From NCBI GenBank assembly GCA_032719365.1, contig CM064870.1:40208194-40272193 (forward strand): 64,000 nucleotides of DNA, in the 5' to 3' direction. Position numbers and translations under genes: made by a program. Shown in pieces: positions 33,849 through 43,899 of this stretch. The notes beneath the pieces are model-generated. The model saw only the letters and a program-made list of their open reading frames with translations, ran no database searches and was not told the origin of the DNA. The stretch's first letter is position 1. Each line of letters begins with the position of its first letter. Source of the DNA: Prinsepia uniflora (lineage: Eukaryota > Streptophyta > Magnoliopsida > Rosales > Rosaceae).

Positions 33849-36800
33849 GTGCGCCGGGAAAATTGGCCCACTCACTTAAAACAGACGCGACCCTTCCTTT
33901 CGTCTTCCTTTTCAGTTTTTCCCAAATACAGCCGTCTTCATCCCCTACGACCTCTGCAACTCCTCACCCCCATTTCTCACTCCCTCACTCAAATCCCTCT
34001 CTCACTCAAGCTCACCTCTTCACTCAACTCTCTCCCTCACTCATCCCTAAACCCTAAACCAAATTCCACTAAACATTGAACCTAAAGCTCGACAACCCAA
34101 ACCCACAAATCACGACTTCAAACCCCAAAATTGGACAAGCCATCTCAGTCCTCTCACTTTCTCTCTTTCTCTTTCAAGCTCCTCTCTATCCTTTCCTCAA
34201 TGTAAGCCCTCAACTTCATTTTTTAATTTTTGTAATTTTTTATATTTTTTTTATTGAATGTTATATTGGATTGGATTGGTTTTTTGATAAATTCGTACTA
34301 TTTGATTAATTTTTTGATTGGTTATTGGATTAATTATTAGATTGAATTGTTGAATTGTTGATTTTGGATGAAAATATTTCAAATTATTGAATTATTGGAT
34401 TGTTGGAAAATATTGAGAATTATTGAATTAGTAGATTGTTGGAAAATATTGGAAATTATTAAATTAGTGGATTGTTGAAAAATATTGGAAATTATTGAAT
34501 TTTTGGATATGTTTGGAAATTATTGGAAATTTTTGGATATGTTTGGAAATTATTAGAAATTGTTAAATTTTGATACTTTTGGATAAAATTGCTTTATTAA
34601 TATTTTTTTAAATGTTTGGAATTTATTAGAAATTTTAGCATATTATTGATTTTTTGAAATTTTTGGGAATTATTTAAAATTATTTAATTAGTTAATTATT
34701 GGAATATATTTGAAATTATTATATATTTTTGGAAATTATTGAAATTTTTAAAATTTTCAGATAATTTTGAAAATTAGTACATTTGATAATTATTTGAAAT
34801 AATTATATATTTTTGGAAATTCTCGAATTTTTCAGTATTTTTGAAAATTATTGAATTGTATTTAATTATTACATTATTTTGTATTTTTGGAAATTATTAT
34901 AAATTAGTGGATTAATGCATATTTTTGGACATTATTAGAAATTGTAAAAAAATATTTGATTATTTGGTTATTCGTTTATTTATTTAATTATTTCAATAAT
35001 TATTATTATTAATATTAATTTTCGCAAGGTCGTCGTAATGCGACCGCAGAGCTGCCATCTCCAAGACTAGTGCCTTCCCCGACATAGGAGCCATTTCCGG
35101 TAGTGCCGTCCCTGACAGAGCAGCCATCTCCTAGACCTATTCTTCTTCCGACGGAGCAGTCATCACTTTCTACTGGACCATCATCAACAGATCAGCTAGG
35201 ATCTTCGTCAGCACACCCGAGAGTCATTCCTGACAATCGGGTGATATTAGGGTCCCGATCAGCGAGATGTCGCACCAGCTCAAAACAAGGGCAACCTCGT
35301 AGTGCCACATAGGCCATTGGAGTTGCCGCTATAGAGGGAGGTGATGTACATATCCCATCGGGTAAGACCCCTTATCTTATTGAATTTAAAATTTGTAAAT
35401 ATTTTTCATACCATTATGTACTAATGTTAATCAAATTTTTAGGGAGTACCATAAAAGTGTGGGGCATTAGCAAGGGGTTAAAGTCCCAGCAGATATGCAG
35501 GTCAACAGGAGCGAAGATCCAGGTGGAATGGGTTGAACGTCTTTCTGCATCGTACCCCAACATGCATACTCTGCTGGTGCGGGAAATGTGGACGATAATT
35601 CGAACCAAATCGAAGATGATGGTTGACACCTTCAGAGAACAAGACCCCTCGAAGCTCGTCATCTGTTGGTCTGGTTTACGGGTATGAAAATTTTATTATA
35701 TTTTTAATTTTTTATAGTTTAACATACTTTTGATATTGGATTGCAGATCAATTTTGAATGGGATGAGACCAACGACACTCTATGCCTACAATGAGCGCTG
35801 GAGCTCGCATGCTCTGGCCCTGAAAAATCCTTATGAGGAGATCCTAAGGGACAAGTTGGTGGGGTGGGAGTGGTTATGCGAGCATTGGATAAGCAATCAA
35901 TTTAAAGTAAGTTTATTTTTTTCTATATTTATTTAATAGAGAATATTACTGTACGTACTTGCGTATTAGTAATACTAGTTTTGTCAGGACACGACCCTAC
36001 TCGGTTAGGACCCGACTCATCTAGCATGATATTGTCCGTTTTGGGCCTCCTTGCCCTTGCCCTCACGGTTTTGTTTTCGGGAGTTCACGATGCAGCTTCC
36101 TAGGGGGTCACCCATCATAGAATTGCACCAGCCTCAACTCGCTTAACTTTGGAGTTCAACCAAACCCAAAGCCATTGAGCTTCCAAAAGGCCTTGTGCTA
36201 GATAGGTGTATGCCTACACCTTTAAGGCATACCACCATTCCCCTCCCAGACCATTCCCCTCGCAGGAATGTGAGATCGTTCACCTTTCCCTCCAAGACAC
36301 GCGCTTTTACAAAAAAGGGTGTCAGCGTGTCAAAATTTCCCATTTAGGGCCTAGCATCCTCGCTGGCATACTTCCTAGTCGGGGTCTGGCTCTGATACCA
36401 TTCTGTCAGGACCCGACCCTACTCGGTTAGGATCTGACTCATCTAGCACGATATTGTCCGCTTTGGGCCTCCTCGCCCTTGCCCTCACTGTTTTGTTTTC
36501 AGGAGCTCGCGATGCATCTTCCCAGGGGGTCACCCATCATGGAATTGCACCAGCCTCAACTCGCTTAACTTTGGAGTTTCAACCAAACCCAAAGCCACTA
36601 AGCTCCCAAAAAGCCTCGTGCTAGATAGGTGTGTGCCTATACCATTAAGGCACACCACCATTCCCCTCGCAGGAATGTGGGATCGTTCACCATTCCCTCC
36701 AGGACACGGGTCTTACATGTTTTCCTAATGTGCAGGTAAAATCAAAGGCTAACAAGGCGAATTGGGCAGAGAAGAAATTTGAGCACCATAGGGGATCGCG

Positions 36801-37450
36801 CCCCTTGTTGGTTCGACATGAGGCACGGCGTGCGGCTGGGTCTCTGTTCCCAGAGGTAGAAGCCTAGGGGGTGGTTTATGCTGGGCGAGGCAATGAGGCA
36901 GCTGACGTTGTTCACGTAAGTTCAATATTTGCAGTTATTAAATATTTTATTATTTTTAATTACGTAATTTGGTAATTATTACTTTATTCCACTTTGTACG
37001 CTGCCATGGTGGAGGACGTACAACAGACTTAAGAATAGTTGACCCAGCAACAACTTGAGGTCCCGCTGCAAGACCAATTATCGGATCCCAGGACATCGAT
37101 TGGCATCCTGGAGCGCCATCTTGGTCGACGACTCGAGAATGTTGTCTGGGGTGAGGGAGCGGGGATTTTTTGAGACGTCTCGAGCCGATCCTCGAGTTCA
37201 TCTCGGGGAGTCCATTAGGAGGAGGTTACTCAGTTGTGAGGCAATTTAGAGGCCCTTCAAGCGGAAAATACAGAGCTTAAGGCTTGCCATGCGCTCCTCG
37301 AGGCCCAACAGGTAGTTACGCACGCACAACTTGCAATGCTATTCACCCAAATGGGTCAGCGTATGCTTGATGTCAATGACACACCCTCTTAGTTGGATCC
37401 TAGTAAGCAGCCAGCCCACGATGATGCTCACTCACCATCGAACAATTAGA
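33849..37450 (+). pseudogene. Second CACTA gene (Transposase_24-like accessory protein), decayed
   Basis: A CT-rich leader (33880-34200) is followed by a long AT-rich first intron and then coding blocks separated by GT-AG introns. These are a Pro/Ser-rich part (35044-35360), a conserved part (VEWVERLSASYPNMHTLLVREMW, TKSKMMVDTF, 35500-35680; intron 35683-35746), INFEWDE and, in another frame, RPTTLYAYNERWSSHALALKNPYEEILRDK...WEWLCEHW (35750-35907), then after the next intron KANKANWAEKKFEHHRGSRPLL (36737-36810), a coiled region and a C-terminus to about 37450. The third intron contains a Cassandra element. The architecture matches the second protein of some plant CACTA elements. Stops and frame changes make it a pseudogene. 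Its role in transposition is unknown to me. Confidence 0.6.
35982..36717 (-). mobile_element. Complete Cassandra TRIM (736 bp) in an intron of the CACTA gene
   Basis: Minus strand. LTRs 36404-36717 and 35982-36311, both TGTAA...TGACA, flank a 92-bp centre. Primer site GCTCTGATACCA (36389-36400) is the reverse of TGGTATCAGAGC and abuts the 5' LTR. The flanks agttt (35977-35981) and tgttt (36718-36722) form a TSD with one mismatch. 5S-like blocks lie at about 36080-36170 and 36510-36590. Its LTRs run aggctttttgggagc without the 138-bp insert of the other copy, giving the empty-site reference. Confidence 0.9.
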
Positions 37451-37978
37451 ACTTTATTAGGTTTTTTTTTATTATGTAAAATTATTACATTTATTTTATA
37501 TATATTAGATTTAATTTAATTTTAATTTTTTTCCTGTTTTAATATTATGTCCATTTATTTATATATAATATTAAATAAATATAATTATTCAAATATTAAA
37601 ATAATTAATAAAAAAATTTAAACGCTAGCTCGGCAAATAAATCTGTCGAGCAAAGATCCAATAATAAAGCTTGCCCGGCGCACCTCTGCCGAGCCAAATA
37701 GTCTTACCTGGCGCACCTCAGCCGGGCAAACCTTGCGTGTCTGATCACTATCGTGTTTTCTGACTACGTTGATCGGCGAACACTGCGTCAGGCAACAAAC
37801 GTTTATTAGCGTTTAGCTCGGCGGATCATCGTCATCCGCCAGGGTAAACCTTTGCCCGAAGAGGCATGCTCAACGCAGTTGGCCCGGCGAAGCTGCGCCG
37901 GGAAAAGGTTAGCTCGGCGCATGGTGAGTTTGGCACGGTGGAGCTCCTCCTCTGGGTAAATACTATTTTGTTGTAGTG

Positions 37979-37981
37979 ACG
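37979..37981. repeat. Target-site duplication ACG (right, CACTA)
   Basis: Partner of 26625-26627. Confidence 0.85.
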
Positions 37982-38060
37982 ATATTGATATTTTGGGCGA
38001 TATATCCGTAAATTTGACTAGCGATATATCCATCGATATCGATATTTTCATCATTGATAC
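37982..38060 (+). mobile_element. Right end of the TIR-type element split by CACTA
   Basis: Holds gcgatatatcc and cgatatcgatatt words and ends with the inverse of TGATGAAAATATCGA. With 25774-26624 it reconstructs an element of about 0.93 kb. Confidence 0.5.
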
Positions 38061-38204
38061 GAAGTACATGGCTATATCATAAAACCTATATTAAGAATAT
38101 TAGCTTGCAAGGATGTAAATAATAACTACACCTATGTTCATATGCCGAAAGATTAGAAACAAGTGTATAATAAGGAAATAACTGAAATTTTTGCTCATTT
38201 GCAG

Positions 38205-38333
38205 ATTGTCGCCCCCAAGTCTGAATTGTTTGGTTGTCAAGGACCTTTATGTAAAAATGGAACTTTAAGTCATGACCATACTACTGGCATCTTATTTTTA
38301 GAGAACAATTTTATTCCGCACCAAAAATTTTGG
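38205..38333 (+). pseudogene. Orphan exon-like block (43 codons), host gene fragment
   Basis: Preceded by ttgctcatttgcag and followed by gtaact, and exactly 129 bases long with an open frame from first to last codon (phase 0-0): IVAPKSELFGCQGPLC, then KNGTLSHDHTTGILFLENN, then FIPHQKFW. Codon use looks like a real exon, and the two Cys and HDH pattern suggest structure. I do not recognise the protein. No neighbouring exons are found: upstream is transposon, downstream the hAT-like element. It may be a leftover of a gene torn apart by these insertions, or a captured exon. Confidence 0.45.
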
Positions 38334-38378
38334 GTAACTTTCTATCTACATATGCTATAATCAAAATATTTTATAATG

Positions 38379-38386
38379 GGTGCATT
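38379..38386. repeat. 8-bp TSD GGTGCATT (left, hAT-like)
   Basis: GGTGCATT here and GCTGCATT at 39452-39459: seven of eight match. Confidence 0.8.
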
Positions 38387-39451
38387 CAGGCACGGGCCAA
38401 TGCATAGGCTAGGGTGGGCTTCAGCCCATCCGAAAATCTCAGCCCAATTTGAAATTAGCACACCAATTCAATAATTTAGCTCATCCAAAAATTTTAATCC
38501 TATTTTATTAGCCCATTAGACACATTAGCTTACATATTCTTACACACATTAGCCCAACTATTTTTTTTTTTGATCCATCAACCCACTCATTCATTATAAG
38601 AGAAATTATTTTGTTATGCATCAACCCATTCACACACACCAGCCCACCATTTTACTTGGTCAAAGCTCACATGTTTGGGTGACTGGGGCTAAACCTTTAT
38701 TTATATAAGGGAAATTATTAATAAAATATGAAGATACAAAATAAGATATGAATGGATTCCATTAAATACCATATGTATATTAAAAAGTTCCTAAAATGAA
38801 ATGAAGAGATAAATTCGTTTAAAATGAGATGTAAAACAACACAAATATTACTAATTACAAATTACAAACAAAAATTCTAAATATTACAATTACAATTGAA
38901 TTTAGATACCTCCCTCATTAATTTAAATACTTAATGTAAAATAATTTGTGTCTGAAAATATTTGAATGTATCTTAATCAAATATCTACTCAAACAGTTGA
39001 TAGGAAAGTCCTCGTCTAATTTAGAAATTAACTTATTTCAATATTTTTCATTCTTTTTTTATACGCAACCAACTAGTTTTTTTTATACGCAACCAACTAG
39101 ATAAATGTTAGGTTGTTCTATTCTTATAATACACCTATAATGCAATAACATAAATTTACTATTTCAGTATTTAAAATTTAATGATTTGTACATTATGCAA
39201 TTCGCAAATATACAGATCAACTACTCGCTTAAATTGACCAACATTATACTAACTTTTTATCCCCTGAATCAATGAATAATTGTGATATTTGTTACTTAAT
39301 TGTGTTATGGAGATTTCAAAGATTATGACTTCCGTTTAGGTATGTATTTTTCTTCTTATTATTAATTAACTTCACTCATATTGTTGAATTTTGCTAAAAT
39401 TTCATATTAAAATTTAGCACACATCGTCTTCAAATCCTAGGTTTGTGCCTG
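38387..39451. mobile_element. Non-autonomous hAT-like element (1.07 kb)
   Basis: Terminal inverted repeats CAGGCACGGG and, from the other end, CAGGCACAAA, with an 8-bp target duplication; both are hallmarks of hAT elements. The inside has no transposase frame. After the left end comes a C- and A-rich block with agcccat words, then AT-rich DNA. A 25-bp phrase, tttttttatacgcaaccaac, is tandemly repeated at 39053-39102. Confidence 0.78.
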
Positions 39452-39459
39452 GCTGCATT

Positions 39460-39771
39460 AGTATGTAATTAATAACGTAGAACATAAAATCATGGTGAAT
39501 AAACAAGCATTAGCAAGCTTCTGAATGGCGTTTGTTTGTTGATTTCATTAACTTTCGTTTATATCGCGAAATGTTGATTTCATTTACGTACAGATAGTCG
39601 TCTATTTACTGATGCTCTCATTATTAGTTACTGATGCTCGTTTGTTAACTTATTGATAATTTCAATAATTATTGAAAAATAAAAGAAGATATTTAATTAT
39701 TCATATATAGTAAACAAATCAATTTGGTAACCAGTTAAAACATCCTAATAAATCATCTATTTAATTCATAT
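39460..39771. other. AT-rich spacer, no feature seen
   Basis: No frame or repeat of note apart from weakly repeated tactgatgctc words at 39608-39650. Probably the original flank of the Tat element insertion. Confidence 0.5.
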
Positions 39772-40414
39772 TGTTGATGCACGAAATGTGCCAACTTAGG
39801 GAGCGAATGGTGCTCTACTACGTGCCCCGTGTAGACCTGAAAGAGAATGAAACTGGTCGGTTAGTCAGAGTATAAGCACAGGTGTGGTACCATCCCAAAG
39901 GCACTCCGACGCCCAAGTCAGTGGTCGGACTAAGGTATAGAGTGAGTGGTAAATTGTGTATTGTAAAGTAGTTGTGAACAGTAAATGCTTAGTTACCTTT
40001 ATACGACAAATGGACCCCTTTTGTATGGGTGTGGTGAATATAATAATTGGATTCACCCGATGTGGGACAAATGACAATTGCTATGGGTCTGACACGTGGA
40101 GGGGTTGTCCAGACCCCACTAGGGTTTGCTCATATGAGTGGGCTTGGACCCCTTTGGCTTGTGTTGGGCGGAAGTATTGGGCCTTCAGGTCGGTCTGGGC
40201 CGATGTACCAACCAACGGAGGCTGGGCCTTCAGAGTCGGCCAGCAGCATGGTGCTAGAAGAGGGTTGAGCCTCTGGCTTGGTCGGGGCCGACATGCCGAG
40301 CCAGCAGAAGGCTGGGCCTCCAAGGTTGATTTGGATTGATCTTCATTTGGTAATGGATTGGGCCTGCAGTCAGTCTGGGCTTCTTGCTCGGTCTGGGCCG
40401 ATATGGTATGAACA
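39772..40414 (-). mobile_element. 3' LTR of the Tat element
   Basis: Matches 45608-46248 over its whole length with scattered differences (for example gcacgaaatgtgcc versus acacgaaatgtgca), showing the insertion is not recent. Confidence 0.9.
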
Positions 40415-40834
40415 GAAGTCCCCCAAGTTTGTGACCGAGGTGGAATTTCTCGGTTGGGGACTTGTAAAATGAGTGCCCCAGACCAGATGTATATGCCTCC
40501 AATCCCACAAGTGCCCCAAGCGAGGGATTGAACCGAGCGTAGTAGTCGGTGGTGGAAGGCAGAGGGTAGACCGAGAGGATGTGAGTCTGTCAATGTGCGC
40601 AGGGAAAACAAAGTCCACTAGTGTCGAGGTTAGGAGGTGTGGAAGTCAAGGAGCCGTCTGTGAATCACTAGGTATAACCTCCTGTCTTTGCTAGTTTCGA
40701 TTTGGTTTTCATATTTCCTTTGTTTCTGGTGGTATGAACTGTGGATGAACTGGGGTTCAGACATTGGTTCAATCTTGGTAAAATACTAGTCGATGAACAA
40801 TAGGTCTTTTTTACTCCCTATTCGCAGCGTTGCA

Positions 40835-42237
40835 ATGTCTGACAGAGATAACCAGTCAAACGAAGTACGAGACTACGACAAGGGAGAGTAACAGAGCCCC
40901 TAAATAGACGCGGGCACCTCGGTGGAGGACACACCGACCAGGAAAAAAGCCAAGAAACCCGCCAAAGTTGAACAGATTGGAGTGTGGGCTTCCGGTTGGT
41001 CAAGAGTTGAAAAGACTCAGACCAGTAGGAAAGGGTCTGCCATTGCGAGCACAGCTCAGACGATTGAGGTTCCGACCGAGGAGGCCATCGACATAGTGGT
41101 GTGGTTGATAGATGCATAGGAGAGCTGGGAGATGAAAGCGTTGGTGAAGAAATTTCGGTCGACGTGGGAAGTTCCCGCGGACGTGGAGCTGCGAGTTGTC
41201 TGTCCCACCAAGCTGCCAAGCGAGGCGCCTGAAGGATGGGGGCTGTTCTACAAAGAGTTGTATAGCCATGTCGTCCGGCTACCCTTGCATCCTTGGCTGA
41301 GAAGGATGGTCCGAGGGCTGGGCGTGGCCCTCGGTCAGATGAACCCGAATGTCTGGATCATTTTGGTCAGCCTGTATGCTGCCTTTGCTAGAGCTGGGGA
41401 AAAGCCACCGACCTACGCCCAGGTCATCCACCTATACCAGTTTGCGCAGCAACAACAGAGCACAGGCTGGGTGCATGCTCGGTGCAAGAATAAGCTGACT
41501 CGGGGGGAGTTCATCAATGGTCTGATATCCTCCCAAAAGACGTACAAGAACAAGTTTATTTATGTCGGGGGGAACTGAGGAGGACGAGGCATCTCATCGT
41601 CATTTTAGGATTTGGGCTGCGAGGGTCGGTCTCTGACATGTTACAATTAAATATATTTTGTATGTGGGTTAGTACGAAAGTGGCTAACCATTGTAAATTT
41701 TTTGCAGGTACTCTTCCCGAGGCAATCCCCACCGACGAGGAAAGAAAGGCCTGTGAGTGGGTCAGGAAAGTTTACACTTCTCTGTGGCGTCACCGAGACG
41801 TGCTTTGGGTACGCCAACTATTGCACGAGGTCGGTCTGATCCCCAATCTTGGTAAGTGACTTTGTCGTTGTGTCTTAGTTGTTTTTTTTTTTGTGCGACC
41901 CTTGTGCTGACATTTGGTGTTCGGTGCAAGTCATCCCCAAGACGTCAAGAAGCGGATTCACCGAGCGGTTGAGGAGGCAAGGGGGGAGCAAAATATTTAT
42001 GGGTTAGAGGAGCAAAAGAAAGCAGTGGGGTCGGCCACCTCCACCCAAAAAAGGAAACAGGCTCCGGATGCTGGCTCGGGAGCCCAGAGATCGCCCAATT
42101 TTAATCGGCGGGTGGCCAAGAGGTTGGGTCGACTGATCGGGGTGGACCAACGAGGGAAGATAAGAAGGAAGAGTCAGGCTACGGGACCCAAATCCGTGTC
42201 GGTGGCCATCCCTGCTGTGCCGACCGTAAATGCCTAG
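40835..42237 (+). pseudogene. Antisense ORF of Tat element ('putative gypsy type transposon' domain)
   Basis: Plus strand, opposite to gag-pol. Begins MSDRDNQSNE at ATG 40835 and soon meets stops. The main block 41132-41578 has the domain pattern known from this family (ELRVVCPTKLPSEAPEGWGLFYKELY, LRRMVRGLGVALGQMNPNVWIILVS). After a stop and a gap with a ttttttgcag acceptor, exon-like 41707-41850 follows (TLPEAIPTDEERKACEWVRKVY... LLHEVGLIPNLG, then gtaagt). The last part, 41914-42237, is charged and basic. Function is unknown in all Tat elements; it resembles plant transposon-derived nuclear proteins. The stops make this copy inactive. Confidence 0.65.
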
Positions 42238-42379
42238 TGTATCGAGCCGTCGGTGATTACTCCAGTGATCGACCTGGAGGGAGGTCGGGAGGATCCTGAG
42301 CCGGTGGTTCATCCTGATACCCCGGTCAGCATCGTGGTCACTAAGAATGAGGCCGAGGAGGAGAAGTTGTTCGGCCTGC

Positions 42380-43024
42380 GAATTGATACACTTGAGCAGT
42401 GAGAGGGTGAAACGGCGCTTGTAAAGCTGACCCGTGATGAGGGTGTACCGAGCGGCCTGTCGGCGGATCTGCTTTTCCTCGACACGATCGGTTGGAAGGC
42501 CTCCGTCAGTGAGGAAGTAGACAAGAGGGGCCATCCAAGTGGATCTGGTGTTGACGTAGATGACCGAGGAATGGGAGGTGCTCGGTTGGTGAAGGACCTC
42601 AACTGGGACCTATCAACCAATCTGTCCATCCAAAGATGAGGCGAGTCGGGCGAGTGCATCGGCATGGCTGTTCTCGAACCGGGGGATCCGTGTGATGGTA
42701 TGGGCGTGAAAACCATAGAGGAGAGACTGATCCAACGTTCTATACTGCGCCATGGAGGTGTCTTGTGCCTCAAACTCATCGTTGACCTGATTGACGACGA
42801 GCTGCGAGTCGCTATAGAACTGTATGCTTGCATATGTTTTACCAGACGGAGGCCAGTGAGTATGCTTCGTACTCAGCCTCGTTGTTGGAAGCCTTGAACA
42901 TGAAACGAAGTGCATACTCTAGTCCGTGCTTGTCCGGGGTTGTCAGGACAAGCCCAGCACCAGAGCCGATGTGACAAGCCGAGACGTCAACATGGAGAAG
43001 CCAGGTAGGTCGGTTGACGTCCAC
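42380..43024 (-). pseudogene. RNase H and integrase N-terminus of the Tat element
   Basis: WLLHVDVSACHIGSGAGLVL...LEYALRFMFKASNNEAEYEA (43010-42870) is an RNase H start; the expected VDGSS is VDVSA, but the catalytic Asp and Glu are in place. It continues over frame changes with SQLVVNQVNDEFEAQD...LLYGFHAHTITRIPRFENSHADALARLAS, then MAPLVYFLTDGGLPTDRVEEKQIRRQAARYTLITGQLYKR, the zinc-binding start of integrase, which stops after about 15 residues. Frameshifts near 42835 and 42610 and the missing integrase core make it non-functional. Confidence 0.8.
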
Positions 43025-43169
43025 GGTTGGTCGAAACGTTGATGCCTTTTCTTTGACGACATGGGCCTCTGCTCGGCTGGTAGGTAGGTGATCAAATGGT
43101 AGCTCGGACCTGTCTGATACCTATGGGGGTCTGAAACTTCATGAGTAGGAGATTAGTGGAGACAAAGGC

Positions 43170-43790
43170 TCAGAGTTGGTTGATGAGGTCGTGCCCCAGG
43201 ATGACGTGGTAGGCGTTCGGGAAGTACACTATAAGAAAAGGGGCCAGAACGGTTGCGCGCTTCGGGTTCTCGCCGACCGTGATGGGCAGGCTGACCGTGC
43301 CGACCGGAACGATAGAGTCCTTTGTAAACCATAACAGTGGGGAAGGTGATCGGTCTAGCTCGGCCTCCTTCAGTTGGAGCTGCTTGTAGGAATCCATGAT
43401 GATGACAATGACCCAGCTGCTAGTGTCGACCATGGTACGACCGACATCGAAGTTGTTGATGATGGCACGGATGACGAACGGGTCATTGTGCGGATAGATC
43501 ACCCCCTGCTCCTCCTCCTCCGAGAAAGAGATGGCCTCCCAACTGGTGTGTGCCACCTTCCGGGCTCGTTCGTCCGCAACCTAGAAGACCTGCTAGTTGT
43601 GCTTTATGTTACAGAGGAAGTCTTCTCTAGCTCGGTTCGATGCTAGGGGTGAGAAGATGGAATTGCCACCGGTGATAGTGTTGATCTGGGGGTGCTGAGG
43701 ATGTTGCGGAACGTTTTGAAAGAACTTGTTGATATTTCCGTCTCGGACTAAGGCCTCTACTTGATCTTGGAAAGTCACACACTGATCGAT
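43170..43790 (-). pseudogene. Aspartic protease region of the Tat element
   Basis: Starts with QVEALVRDGNINKFF...INTITGG, then AISFSEEEEQGVIYPHNDPFVIRAIINNFDVGRTMVDTSSW, and ends NAYHVILGHDLINQL. This is the pattern of plant gypsy proteases, but the active-site D-T/S-G is DTS. Directly below, at about 43025-43165, the frame runs into the RNase H leader without any reverse transcriptase, so some 1.5 kb has been deleted. It would mature gag and pol if intact. Confidence 0.8.
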
Positions 43791-43899
43791 GATGTGGCCA
43801 TTATACTTGTGGTACTGGCATTAGACACTAGTATTCATGGCTAGTCGGCCTGTGCTAGGAGTCCAGGTCGGCTTGGGGATCGTGCCTTCCATATTCATC

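Larger units (their letters stand above)
26628..37978 (+). mobile_element. CACTA (En/Spm) DNA transposon, 11.35 kb, non-functional
   Basis: Left end TACTACAAGAAAATA and right end, inverted, CACTACAACAAAATA. The first base is changed from the canonical C. ACG duplications flank both ends. Subterminal regions are full of tgcccggcg / cgccgggca words in both orientations (26640-26800; 37660-37960), the usual transposase-binding repeats. It contains a TNP2-type transposase gene (27682-31098), a second intron-bearing gene (about 33849-37450), tandem repeats (31361-33705) and two later Cassandra insertions. Stops and frameshifts in both genes show it is dead. Confidence 0.9.

Noticed and set aside
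40081..40611. Several overlapping frames in the Tat 3' LTR region
   Set aside because: GC-rich LTR sequence open in many frames. The same frames recur in the 5' LTR and are not conserved as protein.
42004..42534. 176-codon minus frame
   Set aside because: Its first half continues the integrase start; the rest lies antisense to the plus-strand ORF and has no domain. Kept only the part that fits integrase.
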